From Bryoerythrophyllum caledonicum (Eukaryota > Streptophyta > Bryopsida > Pottiales > Pottiaceae): 64,000 bases of DNA. Every line of letters starts with the position of its first letter. Position 1 is the stretch's first letter. The stretch is taken from the NCBI GenBank assembly GCA_963971425.1, contig OZ020516.1:1364001-1428000 (forward strand). The letters are read 5' to 3'. Of this stretch, positions 62,606 through 64,000 are shown one piece after another. The notes beneath the pieces were generated by a model that was given only the letters and a program-made list of their open reading frames with translations, was not told where the DNA came from and did not search any database. The position numbers were made by a program, and so were the translations under genes.

Positions 62606-64000
62606 CATCTTTGTTTGTTGTAGAGGTGTATTGTGTATTGTTGTTTGTATTTACATAGAATCCATCTATTAGACTCCAATCACTATAGTTATAGCCACCT
62701 TGTCTAGAGAATTGTGTGTCGGTTTTTATGTAGACAAGGTTTAAATTTTCTGTGAAGCGACGCCATTGATAGTCGATGTTTTGAGGGGGGGTGTTATTAT
62801 TTCCGTTTTGGCGACCAATTAGAGCTATGTCTCTGTTGAAGTCACCACATAGTAGGTATGTGTGATTGGGGTTATTATTAATTTGGGATGTAATAGTATT
62901 TTGTATGTCTATAATAAATCTAGTATCTTCGGGGTGAGATGGCATGTACATGTGAAAGATTAACCGTGGTTGTAATGGGTGATTAGTAATATTTATTATT
63001 TGAATGTAGGGTGATATGTGCATTGGTGTAGGAATTTTGTTGATGTTGCCTGGGAAGGCATATTTTTTGTGTATTAGCGTAAGAAGCCCCCCGCAGCCTG
63101 GTGTGTATGGTCTCCGTTGTTGAATGCATCTTGTGAGTGCATGTGTGTTATTGAAAATGAGTTTGTAGTCTTGAAATATATTATGTATATATTTTGTAGA
63201 TTTTGTGGCAGATGATTTTGTTTCTTGTATAGCTATGAGGGCTGGAGGCGTGTTTGTGTGTAACCAGAATTTGTAAGCTAGGGAGGGCAGTGTTAAGGGA
63301 AGAGGCATTCCATGTGATTATGTGTGTGTTTTCTTGATTTGTTCTTATGTTTTGATTTTGTGGATGAATGTAGGGAGGTGGTGGAGGTGGGTGGGTGTAT
63401 TCTGGTATAGGGTCTAAACATTTCAGTGATTTATTGATAAGAGTGTTAGGGAGGTAGGGGAATTTTAGTTTTATTGTTTCAATTGAGGGAGGTATGGCTT
63501 GACTATGTAGGAAATTGTATAGTTCCTTGTGTATTGAGTTTTCATGGTTTATAATATTTTGGTTGTCTTCAAGAAACTTTATATAAGGGTGCGGAGTGTG
63601 AATGTGTCGTTCTGGTGGATTTGTTAGGTTTAGTAAAGTTTGTAGGAGTAAATTGGTCCATGTAGTTGTGTTCAAATTTTGTGGATTTAGGAAATGATTA
63701 CACTCATCTATGTGTGGATGTATAGTGACTATGAGTGCATAGAGGATGTGGGTGAAGGATGCGTATTTTTTTGGTGTATGTATTGGGCAATGTTTGGGTT
63801 AGTAGTGTTATGTGTGTGGTGTAATGTATGTGTGTTTTTTAAGAGAGGTGCAAAGGGTTTTGCTATGTGTCCGTATTCCAGTTGTAGTTTTATGGTATTA
63901 GGTATGAAGTATTTTTTGGCATTATTCTTGTGTGTTGTAGGGTGTCCATTTAGTATATTAGGCATAGGTCCTGGGTTGGTTTCAATGTCTCCTCCTAGAA
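62606..64000 (-). mobile_element. LINE (non-LTR retrotransposon), 5' part with endonuclease
   Basis: On the minus strand: a 2A-like motif at the window edge, then ORF material (63965-63729 and 63675-63270) rich in His, Thr, Asn and Pro, then an AP-type endonuclease (63275-62606). Endonuclease motifs: HIITWNASSLN, ALIAIQETK, HMYMPSHPED, LLCGDFNRD and SDWSLIDGFY. Frames change near 63700 and 63270, and stops occur between 63729 and 63675. No reverse transcriptase follows: the element stops at about 62606 and FCP1-side DNA begins. LINE copies normally keep the 3' end, so this piece is odd. Confidence 0.75.
63966..63992 (-). other. 2A-like motif GDIETNPGP
   Basis: The minus-strand frame reads GDIETNPGP and continues without a stop into the ATG at 63965. 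It fits the D-V/I-E-x-N-P-G-P consensus of 2A peptides, which make ribosomes skip one peptide bond before the last Pro. Such motifs are known at the N-terminus of some LINE ORFs. Confidence 0.8.

Overview
This window reads as nuclear DNA of a large, repeat-rich eukaryote, most likely a green plant in the wide sense (charophyte alga, bryophyte, lycophyte or fern; the species cannot be fixed from sequence alone). The reasons are a chromodomain Ty3/Gypsy element, a second Ty3-like element with a plant-style tRNA-Asp-like primer site, hAT transposases with a DUF659 core, a SWIM zinc-finger transposase-like gene with a GT-AG intron, an FCP1-type phosphatase with the DLNG motif, AT-rich intergenic DNA and long degenerate GC-rich tandem arrays. 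There is a 200-N gap at 2994-3193. Almost every recognisable gene is mobile or multicopy and most are decayed by in-frame stops and frameshifts.

Layout. 1-4.1 kb: a GC-rich array, a protein-kinase-like pseudogene (-), a CTTAAG-rich stretch and the gap. 4.2-15.9 kb (+ strand): cassette 1, made of a RING-finger family pseudogene (copy A), two intact short paralogues (copies B and C), and a hAT transposase with a long disordered tail. Each is preceded by a degenerate ~20-21 bp CGCGCCCGGCC array followed by a TATA box. 16.1-22.5 kb: two opposed pieces of one LTR-retrotransposon family whose ~3.9 kb LTR appears to contain a ~690-codon ORF. 24.4-27.4 kb: R1 repeat, a second kind of GC-rich array with GACGTC palindromes, MITE-like DNA and a 20-bp tandem repeat. 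27.7-30.8 kb: SWIM transposase-like pseudogene (-). 32-33.4 kb: local tandem duplications. 33.8-34.7 kb: DUF7869 fragment cut by the R1 repeat. 35.2-36.6 kb: disordered-protein pseudogene. 37.5-41.9 kb: decayed DDE-transposase-like gene. 42.2-43.0 kb: two well-spliced exons of an unrecognised gene. 44.0-51.8 kb (- strand): cassette 2, with the same order as cassette 1 (RING copy E, short copy D, hAT) but with the GACGTC type of array upstream. 52.3-58.6 kb: chromodomain Ty3/Gypsy element (-) split by ~1.9 kb of other DNA. 61.5-62.5 kb: FCP1-like pseudogene (-). 62.6-64 kb: 5' part of a LINE (-) beginning with a 2A-like motif.

How it fits together. The two colinear RING / short paralogue / hAT cassettes, each gene with its own GC-rich array and core promoter, are the best candidate for an undescribed unit: either a large composite mobile element or a gene family spread together with a hAT transposase. 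The LTR-embedded ORF is the second. A third pattern crosses all elements: most premature stops are TAG, and those that can be compared with a paralogue in this window are explained by C-to-T change at Trp or Gln codons, as expected for methylated, silenced repeats.
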